The position numbers and the translations under genes are program-made. From IMG/VR virus record IMGVR_UViG_3300022221_000007, positions 1-62,533 of that record: a stretch of DNA of 62,533 nt. The stretch is one strand, 5' to 3'. This document shows, piece by piece, positions 33,515 to 44,200 of the stretch (positions are counted from its first letter, which is position 1; each line of letters begins with the position of its first letter). The stretch is from a virus. The notes under the pieces are model-generated. The model did not search any database. It worked only from the letters and a program-made list of their open reading frames with translations, and was not told the DNA's origin.

Positions 33515-35299
33515 ATGGCTACTCCACTACTTTGGCGTGATGCCCAACTTCAAAATACCAGCTTAAACCCCAATGCAGCATTGGGTGTTGCGTCTGGAGC
33601 TGCTGCTGCCTTAAGTAAAAATATCGCAGATCGAAAACGGTTAGCGCTTGCGCAGGAAAAACTACTTTCTGATGAAGCCTTTAGAAACAAACAACTAGCT
33701 TCTAATGAAGCTCACAGAAACCGTTTGCAAGACTGGACGGAAGGTGCTCAACAACGTGAAATGGATCTTACCTCTCGCAGAGCTAAAGACGCTCAGAAAC
33801 TGCTAAGTGGGTTTGAGGATGAAGCTCGAATAAACATTGTGGATGTAAATCCTGAAGAACTGGTAGCTCTTAAAAACCAGGAATTAGCCGGTGGTCCTTT
33901 GTTTAGAGAAAGTGGTCCTTCACAAGGCAACCGTGTTGTAAGCCCACAAGACACTTCAGGTAGATTCAGACTTGAAGACTATGACCAATTAATGTCAGAT
34001 TCTCGTAACCTTGTTAACCAGGCTAATGCTGAAACTCGTGCTAATCCTTCACTATTTGTGGACCCTAATACTATGAAGCGTCAGGTTACTCAGCAAATGC
34101 GTGAGAAAGGGTACAAAGACGAAAACATATCACCATTGTTGGGAAGTTACTTTGCTGAACATTTCCCAACTGCAGACCCTGCCCTAGCTCAGGAAGTAAT
34201 CAAAGGAATCAACGCAGAAAAGACTGCAGCTGAGTTATTTGGGGATAAGTTTGTAGCTGATGCTAAAAGTGGTAACTTTGGTTCTGGTTCTGGAGGATCA
34301 AACTCAGAAATGCACAAGGACTTCACTTCAGTAGATAACTACCTTGAAGCGAGAAAGTTCAAAAAAGGAAGTGAAGGCTTCTTTGATAATTGGTTCGATG
34401 AAGATGTTTATGAAGACGATATTCGTACCTACACAACAAGAATGGCTAACTTGAAAGTTCCACCTCCAGTAGCTCTAAGTCTGCTAGATGGAATGATTAA
34501 AGATAAGGAACTTTCTCAAGATCAGTTCTTAAGCGACGAAAATTTTGGAAAACTAGCAGCAGCAGCTCAAATCCGTATGGGTGGTATGGGTTCTGGTCAA
34601 ACAGGAAATCCTGCTGACTTAATAAAATTGTTCAATATGGGTCAGGAAGATAAGAAAAACAGAATTGGACAAGCATTAGCCAGTACCCAAATGAGACAGG
34701 TAACTCCCGAACAACGACGAGCTTCAGTGTTTGGAAACGAAGCTGTTCAACTCGGTCGTCGTGATCAGCCATCTGATCCGGTAGTTGACATCTCTAATGA
34801 CCAAGGAAGTATTGATAGCGGAGTAGACCAACTACTCGGTGTACAACCAGAAGAGGTAACTCAACCAGGTAAATTATCTGCTGTTAACCAACGTATTGAA
34901 GATGTTAAAGCAGAAAAAGCTGCTGATCGTGCTGAGCAAATAGCTAATCTTCAGGAATTTGCTAGACAGTATGCTCAAGAAGGGGATACCCAGGCAGAGC
35001 AACAAACATTAGATAAAATTGAAGAGCTGAAAAATTTTGGCAATACCCCTAAAGAAAAGGTTGCTGATAAGCCAGTACTTGAGAGTGGTTCTTTCTTTAA
35101 AAACCTAGGAAACAAAAGTGACTCTGTTTTTAGTCCTAGAGTTCTAAGAGAGTTGCAACAGAAACCTACTTCAGCTTTGAAGCAAATGCTGAAAACAAAT
35201 AAGTACACTCCTGAAGTATTAGCAGAGCTGAAGGAAATTATTAAATCGAGAGAATCTCAGAAATCTTCGGGCAATAGACTCTTTGGCGAACCGCAATAA
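33515..35299 (+). CDS. Internal virion protein, 594 aa
   Basis: Helical, Gln/Ala/Asn-rich protein. N-terminal LGVASGAAAALSKNIADRKRLALAQEKLL and repeated SNEAHRNRLQDW-type heptads suggest a coiled rod, comparable to T7 gp15 or N4 gp52-type core proteins. The C-terminal 100 residues are basic. It probably assembles with the polymerase proteins inside the head. No enzymatic motif seen. Confidence 0.6.
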   Translation: MATPLLWRDAQLQNTSLNPNAALGVASGAAAALSKNIADRKRLALAQEKLLSDEAFRNKQLASNEAHRNRLQDWTEGAQQREMDLTSRRAKDAQKLLSGFEDEARINIVDVNPEELVALKNQELAGGPLFRESGPSQGNRVVSPQDTSGRFRLEDYDQLMSDSRNLVNQANAETRANPSLFVDPNTMKRQVTQQMREKGYKDENISPLLGSYFAEHFPTADPALAQEVIKGINAEKTAAELFGDKFVADAKSGNFGSGSGGSNSEMHKDFTSVDNYLEARKFKKGSEGFFDNWFDEDVYEDDIRTYTTRMANLKVPPPVALSLLDGMIKDKELSQDQFLSDENFGKLAAAAQIRMGGMGSGQTGNPADLIKLFNMGQEDKKNRIGQALASTQMRQVTPEQRRASVFGNEAVQLGRRDQPSDPVVDISNDQGSIDSGVDQLLGVQPEEVTQPGKLSAVNQRIEDVKAEKAADRAEQIANLQEFARQYAQEGDTQAEQQTLDKIEELKNFGNTPKEKVADKPVLESGSFFKNLGNKSDSVFSPRVLRELQQKPTSALKQMLKTNKYTPEVLAELKEIIKSRESQKSSGNRLFGEPQ

Positions 35300-35308
35300 G
35301 GAATCAGT

Positions 35309-38227
35309 ATGGGTATTTTTGACAATCTGGTAGCTGCACAACAAGATCCTTACAGCGATATTCTTGCGCCTAAGAAAACTCTGTTGCAAACAAAACAGGA
35401 ATTATTGGCCAGTAAGATGGTCGAGAAAGAAGATAACTTCGATCCTAACATCGGCTCTCTAGCTGCCTACGACGAATTAACTCGTCAGGGTGGTGAAGAT
35501 ATAGGGTTACTGGACTTAGCTGAAGCCAGCCTATATAGAGGAGCTGGTAACATTGCTGATGTTGGTAAAGATGTCAGTAATGCCATATTTGGAAGTGAGT
35601 TTGATTCTGCTGCTGATACCGGATACTCAAATCCTGAACTTGCAGACATAGCTGCCGGGGTATCTCCGGAAGATCGTCAAGCTTTCCAGGCTAAACAGGG
35701 GCAAGTACTTACTGATGTAGCTGAAGGTGATTACTGGTCTGCAGCTAAGAATGCTGCTGCTGTGGGTTTACCTACTTTGGCTGATAGTGCTGCTTCCCTT
35801 GCTGAAATTGCTATAGGAACAGCTGCTGCCCCTATAGCCGGTGCAGGGGCTGGTTTACTGGCCAAGAAAGCAAAAGATATAACTAAGGGTATTGTTGGTA
35901 TTAGCAACGCTTACAGCAAGGCTGAAGAGGCTGTAGCTGCAAAGAAAGCTGCTAAGACTCTTAGCAAAAGTATGGAATTCCTACAGAATCGTAAGAAAGA
36001 TGCAGCTCGAACAAGCTTAATGACAGCTGACATGGTTCAGCAACAACGTAACGAGTATAAAGAACAGAATAACGGTGAAGAACCATCTGCAGCTCGTTTA
36101 GCTACCATGGTAGTGACCACATCTCTGCTCGCATCTCTTGAAGTACCGATCATCAACAAACTATTTGTGCCAAAAGTAGTTGGTAAAGCCAAAGTACTAG
36201 ATAAGGCTGGTAAGCAGGTTACTGACCCTAAACTTCGTGAACAGTTTGTTGCCGAAGCAAAGCGTATGATGAACTACGTTGAGGAAGGTACTCTCGAGTC
36301 TATTGGTAAGAGAGTTCTGTCAGGTACCGGGAAAGTCTTTGCAGCTGGCGGAGCTGAAGCAGCACAGGAATATGCTCAGACCTGGGGTGAGATCCTAAGC
36401 GTTAAAGTAGGTAATGATGAAGCTCAAGGTTTAGTTGCTTCCATGATCGAAGAAATTACCGATATGGAAAATAGAAACCAGGCAACTACCGGTGCATTCT
36501 TAGGTGGAGCTGCTGGTGGAGCAGGTAAAGCTGTTATCTCTGGACCAGCAGTTGCCGGTGGAGCAATATTCGATACCGGTAAAGGAATTACTAAAGCTGC
36601 AGCTAAACAACTGGATGTACGTAGGTTGGCTAAAGGCAATAAGCTCATATCTGCTGAAAAACAGGAAGAGATCCGACAAGATCATGAACTTCGTGAAAAA
36701 GTTCATAAAGAGCTCGAAGCTGATAGAGCTCAGAAAATTGATGCACTCAGCACCGCTAAGAGTATTGATGACGTAACTGACGAAGATATACGAAGAGACT
36801 TAGTTAAGTTTGCCAATAACCAGAACCTTAATGATCCGGAAGTATTCGAGAACGCTTTACACAAGACAATACGAAATTTCGGAGGCCAGGTTAAAGCATC
36901 AGCAGTTAAACTTCAGGCTGTTACTGCAGGTAAGCAAGCCAAGGAAGCAGGAACTGCTGTTGTCAGAGAAATCGGTAAGAAGGTTAATGTCTCAAAAGAA
37001 GATATTGAACGGGTTGCCAAAAAAGCTAAAGCGCTCGGTATTGAGGCTATTGAGGAAATTAAAGATTTCGAGAACTCAGGAACAATTGGTTTAGTAGAAG
37101 CTGCTATCGAATACGGGGGTGTAAAAGGTAAAGAAGGCCAACGTATGCTGGTTAAAGCTGTTAAAAACAGCAGCCCAGCTGTTATCGAAAGTGTGGCTAA
37201 AGCCATTAACAATCAACTTCCGGATACTGCGATAGAACTGCGTAAACTAGCTGCTTCACAGGAAAAATTCCTAGAGCAGGAAGAACGTCGTAATGCGTCA
37301 TTGATCGATTATGAATCCATTCCTGAAACTATTAGGGAAATGGCTGCTGTTGGTAAAATACATAAAGGAAGTATTTCCTCTGCTTTATATGAAATTTTGG
37401 ATACTGCTGCTGCAAGGTTTGAAGATACCAAATCGATAGACACCATGGAAAAGGCTATAGCAGCTTATGAAAATAGTGCTTCTACGGAAGACTTGGACAA
37501 GTATTCTGCCAGGTTAAAATCGGTGAAGAAAAAGCTGGCTAATTCCCGTAGAGAAATTGATGACACAGTAATCAAGAAAACAGCAGCTAAGATTAAAGAA
37601 ACAGTTACTGAAGCAGTAGATAAGTTTACCCCTGGAACTGTTGAAGCCTTTAATAAATTAGGCAAAAAAGGTGAAGAGGCTATTGAGTCTTTAGACCTAA
37701 TACTTTCTGATGTTGTGAGTGGTCAAAAACGTACTCGACGTAAGATTACAGATCCTGGTGATGACAGCATCAAATACACAGTAAACTTAACGGAAACAGG
37801 GGTTAAGTTCGCTGAAGGTTTAATGGCAATGTCCACGGACACTAAAGGAGCTGTTGACGAAGATGCTGCGCGTAAAGCCCTAGAGATGGCTGCTGATGAT
37901 TTAGCTGAGGCTTTAGTCAGCACACCCGCACTGGTAGTTCATTTAGCTAATCATTTTGGAGTATCAGATCCTAAAGCTGTCATGGCCTTATTGGTTAATG
38001 TGGTACCTACACTCAGCACAAAAGAGCGTTACAGCAAACTTTTAGAAGTAGCCGAAAAAGCTTTAAAACCTGCGGAAGAAATTCAAGTAACAGAGGTGGA
38101 GGAAACTGGTAAGGTTACAGTAGACAAAAATGATGATAATGTTCCATACCAAGACACTAAAGCATCTAAAGATCTTCGTGAGATATTTATCAACGAAGTA
38201 TTAATGAAAGCCAAACTTTGCCCGTGA
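35309..38227 (+). CDS. Virion RNA polymerase N-terminal part encoded as a separate gene
   Basis: 972 aa, close in length to the N-terminal domain (about 1000 residues) of the N4 virion RNA polymerase, and of the same composition: a short acidic start, Ala/Gly-rich hydrophobic stretches near 145-195 and 385-420 (GAFLGGAAGGAGKAV), then long amphipathic helices. It ends 7 nt before the catalytic gene. Both frames are closed by stops within TGAGTAA, so no simple readthrough joins them. In N4 this region is thought to assist DNA and polymerase entry. It could instead be a distinct internal protein (gp51 position). Confidence 0.65.
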   Translation: MGIFDNLVAAQQDPYSDILAPKKTLLQTKQELLASKMVEKEDNFDPNIGSLAAYDELTRQGGEDIGLLDLAEASLYRGAGNIADVGKDVSNAIFGSEFDSAADTGYSNPELADIAAGVSPEDRQAFQAKQGQVLTDVAEGDYWSAAKNAAAVGLPTLADSAASLAEIAIGTAAAPIAGAGAGLLAKKAKDITKGIVGISNAYSKAEEAVAAKKAAKTLSKSMEFLQNRKKDAARTSLMTADMVQQQRNEYKEQNNGEEPSAARLATMVVTTSLLASLEVPIINKLFVPKVVGKAKVLDKAGKQVTDPKLREQFVAEAKRMMNYVEEGTLESIGKRVLSGTGKVFAAGGAEAAQEYAQTWGEILSVKVGNDEAQGLVASMIEEITDMENRNQATTGAFLGGAAGGAGKAVISGPAVAGGAIFDTGKGITKAAAKQLDVRRLAKGNKLISAEKQEEIRQDHELREKVHKELEADRAQKIDALSTAKSIDDVTDEDIRRDLVKFANNQNLNDPEVFENALHKTIRNFGGQVKASAVKLQAVTAGKQAKEAGTAVVREIGKKVNVSKEDIERVAKKAKALGIEAIEEIKDFENSGTIGLVEAAIEYGGVKGKEGQRMLVKAVKNSSPAVIESVAKAINNQLPDTAIELRKLAASQEKFLEQEERRNASLIDYESIPETIREMAAVGKIHKGSISSALYEILDTAAARFEDTKSIDTMEKAIAAYENSASTEDLDKYSARLKSVKKKLANSRREIDDTVIKKTAAKIKETVTEAVDKFTPGTVEAFNKLGKKGEEAIESLDLILSDVVSGQKRTRRKITDPGDDSIKYTVNLTETGVKFAEGLMAMSTDTKGAVDEDAARKALEMAADDLAEALVSTPALVVHLANHFGVSDPKAVMALLVNVVPTLSTKERYSKLLEVAEKALKPAEEIQVTEVEETGKVTVDKNDDNVPYQDTKASKDLREIFINEVLMKAKLCP

Positions 38228-38234
38228 GTAAATT

Positions 38235-41200
38235 ATGCCTAACTTTTGTATTCCAGAGTCACAAATAGAGCAACTTCTTCGTAAAGTTGATATGAAAACT
38301 ATCAATGAATCTCAAGATAAAGAAGCTCGCATTAATATTTTTGATATTACTGCAGACATGGTTCGTGAGGTTATCACCAGCGGAAAAACAACGGCTATCG
38401 ATGATAAGCTTATATCCAGACCAGTACGCCAGAAGCTTAATGACGCTCTGAAGATTGACCCGGTTATGGATAAAAAAGTTAAAGCCTTTATCCAAAACCT
38501 ATCTGTTCAACACGCAGTAGAAACATCTGATAACCCTAATGTGAATAAGGCTGTTGCAGATAGAACGCTTAGGCAGGGCGGTACAGCCTTAAAAGAGATC
38601 ATGGATTCCATTGCGGGTGAGATAAATAAAGCAGCTAATAACGGTCTTAAAGTTACTGAAGTCAGTAACAAAGGACACCTACCAAACCTACCTCTTCACC
38701 GAGTTGCAGCCTCAATCGGCCGTAAAATCATGTACACCCAAGGTTTACGTTTTAAGAAAGCTGGTGGTGAGCAAGATCAGAATCTTAGTGCCTGGGTTGA
38801 AACCATGTATTACGCAACAGGCATGTCAGCTATTGAGAACCTGGAGAAAAACGGGTTCCTGACAATACATGAAGCTGGTACCGGTAAAATGGTAATTAAA
38901 GATTACCTGGACTCAATCGACTCTGAGCAAAAATTTGGTCCTGAAGATAAGGTAACTGATAGCATTCCCTCATTGGAACTGAACTTAGAAGCCTTTGGTG
39001 TGGAAACAACCGCAGCTAAACCTGCTAAAGAGATGGCTTTCTTTACAGATTTTGGTGCTGATGTTAGAGGGACTGAGTTAGGTGCCTATGACCAGGTTCT
39101 TAGAGCTATTGGCCTACTGTCACAACCTGCAACCTTCACCATGCCTAACATTGGTGAAGATGGCCCTGCTACTGAAAGTGATCGACATAACAATGATGTT
39201 TATGATCCCGGTGAAGTTATCAACAAAGCTCGTAAGGAAATTGGTGAAAACCCTACGTTCCTTCAAGGTAGTATTCATTCATTCTTCCAACAGCTTCATG
39301 AGCATCTTAAAGATGAAGATATGAGTGCTGCTCAGTGGTTGTCAGGTATTGAGGATAAAACTAAGCTGCAGAACCTATTCGGCTTAGAGCCCTACAGTGA
39401 TGCCTTAGCAGGGCAAGCCAGTGCAGCAGGAAGAAAGCTTTCTAAAAGCACTCCTCTAAATGATGTTATCGAGTATTATGACAGGCTTAAAGGCGATAGC
39501 CCGGTTCCTATCTACATGAATATGTTTGCCGGCAGAAACGCTCGTCTTTACTACGATAACAGCATATTGAATCCTCACAGCTCAAAACTTATCAGACATG
39601 CTATGGCGGTAGATCCCTATACCGTTAAGGTAGATTCTGATGCTTTCAAGTTCATGGTCGGCAAGGTAGCTATTCTTTTAGGCATGGAAGAAGATACCGG
39701 TGCGGTTATGGGTAATGGCAAAGTTACCGAACAAAGTAAAAAAGTTGACCGGGCTCTTGAAGCCTACATGAAATTTAGTTCTGCAGGGTCACTTAATAAA
39801 AAATTAGTTCAGCTAACAAAAATGAGTGAAGAATTTCCAAAGTTAGATTTTTCAGAACTAGTGTCTACCCTGGGGGCAGTACAGGATATCCAGGAGGGTC
39901 TGCTATCTGGTGAAGTAACATCTACTTACATGGTAAGTACTGATGCCACAGCTTCTGGTGGTCAGCTTACTTTCATGCAGGCTATTGGAGCAGACACCAA
40001 TAACGAGGAAGACTACGTTGAGCTAATGAAACAGCTTGGACTCTTCAAAGGCGAGAAGGAGGGTTCTCTTGAAGGCGTAGAAGACGTATATGGGATACTT
40101 AAAAGACGGTTAGAATTCTTTACTGAGAATAAGCAAGATCCTGATGCTCAGTCAGTAGCTGATACCCCAAAAACTGCAGCAATACGATCTACCGTTAAAA
40201 AGATCCAAAAAGTTCTGTTTGAAAATGACATAAGAAATATGTCAAAAATTCCAACTATGACTTTTATCTACCAGCAGACTAAAGGTGGTGCCAGGTCTTC
40301 AATGTCTAAAGACTTCGCTGACATGATTATTAAACAGCTTAGAAACCCTGTGATATCAAAAGATTTCAATGAACTAATTGATTTGGTTAATGAAATACTT
40401 GGCCATGATGAGAAATATACTACGCACCAAAGTTCTTATAAAAAACTGTTAAAGAACAGAGACTTAGATCTTGAACTTCGCACGAAAATTGCTGCTTCAG
40501 GTACTCCTGACTTTTTATATGACACACTAACGTCATCACTGACTAACAAGTACCTTAAAAAGTACCAAAATCGTGCTAAACGCATATTCGAGTTAGTTGA
40601 TAGTGAAGATGCTCTTAAAAATATAAGAGTAATGCCTGCCAGCTACGTTTTGTCTAATCCTTTAAAAGAGGGTGAGAGCTATACGTTGGAACAGTATGAA
40701 AAATATGGTTTAACCATGGGCAAGCAGTTTGAAGTACTTAACAATGTTGCCGGTGTTGATGTGCTTACTCGACCTGACAAGAATAGAGATACTGTTATGG
40801 GTGTGTCTTACATTCATGGAGCAGATACCTCTAATTTGTATCGATCTACTGAGGGTCTACCCACTAAGCACAAAACTGGACTAATCGTTGTACATGATGC
40901 TGTTTACTCAAGCCCTGAGTTGGTGATGGAGTTTGAGAAGAACTATGTTGAGGAAAATCGTCAGTTAGCGCTTAACTACGATATTCATGAGCAGGTTTTA
41001 AAATCTGTTGCTGCTTATGGTGGAAATACGTTGACTAGTAAAGCAAACTATACTAATCTAGTTGCAGAAGTCGAGGCAAGCAAAGCCCGTAAACAGCAAC
41101 TTTTGAAGGATAGTGAGAATGGCTACAATACTGAAACAACTAGCGTTATTGGGGACAGAATTGATTTTGAAGGAATTGACACAAAAAGTCCGTCAAGAAA

Positions 41201-44200
41201 AACGAGCACTGGAACCCAAACCAGTACGCAAGGTAAAGGCCAAGCGAAAAGCGGTAAACGCACTGCACAAAATGGCAAGCCAAAAACCAAAGCGTTCTCA
41301 AAACAGAGTGCATTAGAAATAATGGAGTCCTTATCTGAGGACTCTACTCTTATTCAGAAATTCCTATCTGCCAACCCTTCCGGTGTTAAAAAAGGTGATA
41401 CACCTCAGTACAGCACCAAAACTGATGTAATCACCATTGCCGGAGTAGATCCAAGAACAGGTAAAAAAGCTACCAAGAAAAAGCTGGTAGAACTTGTTGA
41501 ACATGAAGTTGTTCACAGCCTGACTTCTGGGATCGTATCCGATTGGGTATCAAACAAAAAATCCAGTGTTTCTGCAAACATGAATCTCGCGTATATCGAT
41601 AAGGCTGTTAAACGCCTAAGCCGGTTACGTGACCATGGTGAATTGAAGTTACCTAAAGCAGCAGCTGAAAGGGTTAACTACGTTTTAAACTCTCTTGAGG
41701 ATGATATAAGAATATCTGAGTTTATTGCCATAATGAGTACAGAACCTGAAACAGCTAAAGCCGTTTATAAGGTTTTAGGGAATGACCGTGGCAATCTCGA
41801 TAAGATCATTGAAAAGGTGGTAGCTAAGGTAAGAGAAATTTTAGCAACTATTACTGAAAAAGACTTTGAAACTTACAAGGTAGATAGTGAGAAATTGTAC
41901 TCAGCTGTTAACCAAGTCATTCAAGATGGTCAGTCTAGTCGTGAAGGTGATATTAACGCTCACAGAGCCTTAATGTCCTTGAGCAGCAATACAGAGCTAT
42001 TCGCAGCAGACCCTAACAACATTCTTAAAGAAGCCAGAGGAGCCGTTAACTACATAAACGCCGCAGTGGTTAGAAACATTAATGATCCAGCTGTTCGTAA
42101 AGCAGGTGATCTCACCAAAGCTATGGACAGCTACTTGAAAGTTAACTCTCCTATGTACCGTAGAGCCCTTCAACGCTTAAAGGGCATATACGACGATTCA
42201 GAGGCGTTACAGAGCTTAGTCCATAAAATCACAAATGCTGATATTAACAGTGAAAAGAAAAATGAAGTCCAATCGCTGTTTGTTGCATTAAGAGCTACTA
42301 AAAATGAGGTAATCAGTAAAGAGCTTGAAAAATTCAGTGCTATTACCAGTAAAATGTCTGATGAAGAAAAAGAAGCTTTCTTTGACTTCACGCACAAAAT
42401 GGCAATGCAGGACTACTTTCTGTTTGCTGAAGAAGTTACCGACATCGATGCTGAGATAGCTGAGATTGAAGAAATGCATTTTGACAAGCAGCAAGTGGAG
42501 TCTTTAGAGTCTATTGTCAGCATGAACGTAGATGATGAAGTTACTATGCGTACTCACTACAATGTAGATTCAGTAGGGTTCTCAGGAGAACTTAAAAATC
42601 ATGCCAGAAAATTGGTAGTTCTAAAATCTATCAAAAAGCTTGGCGAAGACCGGTTTAACTCGATGAAAGAAAATACTGAGTTAATGGAGCTAATCCGGGA
42701 TAACACCCTGGCTCATGAAGCGTTAATCGCTGAAGGTAGTCTTCAGAATAGTATGGTTCGAGATCACAAACTAAAAGATACTTACGCTGAACCAATAACA
42801 GCTATTGCTATCACTATGGAAGATGCTGATAAGTTCAGTTACACGGAAAAGTCTGGTTGGACAATGGTAGTTAAACCTACAAAAGATAGGTTGGGGGTGG
42901 TTTACAGAAAAGAAATTGACGGGACTTACCAGGAAGGGATGTTTACCGACATCAGAACTGAGAGTGGCGACATTACTGTAAAGGCTAAGCACAGAGACAT
43001 GCCTGGTGTGGTAAAAGTAGGTGACCGGTATAAGCTGATTATCTCTCAGAAAGACAAGGAAAAAATGGGATTAGTTAAAGATGCTTCTCAGAGCTTGGTT
43101 AGAAGCATGGCTCACACCATGACTATTAAAGAATCTGAGGGTATCCGGAATAAGCTACTGGAAAAAGATACTTATTGGGATATGAACGAAAAGAACATGG
43201 AAGATTTAAGAACTATTATTATGGACCCTAAACGGGATCACCCATGGTTCTTAGGAGCTAAAGAGGGAGTTATTTATGATGATTTACCCGCAAAAGTAAA
43301 AGCCCGGTATATGCCAATTGCTTCTACTAAACTTTCTGATTCTGCTAACTTTGACCAAAAAATTCAGTATGTCCGTAAAGACATAAGTTACTGGTTAGTT
43401 GGAGCAAAAGAAGAGTCATTAGCTAAGGATCCAAAACTTAAGTGGGCATTGCGAATCACTAAGGACTTAATAGCAGGGGCTAAAATCGGGATGGTAGTTA
43501 CTAACCCGGCTAAGATTTTGGCGGATAATATGTCTAACGTAGCTTACCTGGGTGTTATGGGAGTTGATCCATTAACAATACAGAAAAACTACCGGGAAAT
43601 CAGTAAGCAGTATAACGATTATCAGAAAGCTAAAAACATTCTGAATAACCTTCGAGTTAAGGCTTATGCTAATCCTAAAAAATATGGCAATCAGATAAAG
43701 CAGATGGAACGTAAATTAAAAGAAATGCCGGCGAATGGATTTGTCGAAAGAGGTTTTGTAAGTTCCATGGGTTCTGAACTGGTTATGCAGACGAATGATC
43801 CATCTTCAGGATTCAAGAGTGATATTGATACAGTTCTGAAAACAGTACTCCAGGACAAGTCAGGCAAGCATAACAAGGTAGCTAAATTCCTAATGGACTT
43901 TTCTAAGTATGGGAATGTTGGAATGGAAGACTTTTTAGAAACCTGGGCTAAACCTTTTGGAAAACTGGATTCGACACAAGTTATAGAGAGCGAACTGGAA
44001 AGAATGGCTGAAAGACTGAGACACATTAAGTCTGAAGACGATGTAGTTTCCTATATGCACCAGTACTTAAACAGTCCTGATAGTGAATTCGTTAAGCTTG
44101 GAAGTCACATGACGGATCTAACGGATATTTTAGCAAAAGAAACTTACTACAGATATTTAGTAGAAGAAGGAATGGATGCTAAGAAAGCGGAACTGGAAGT

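Noticed and set aside
38200-38240. Simple sequencing frameshift joining the two vRNAP genes
   Set aside because: Stops in both frames lie within TGAGTAA just before the second ATG, so a single insertion or deletion there would not create one frame. Raw reads are still needed.
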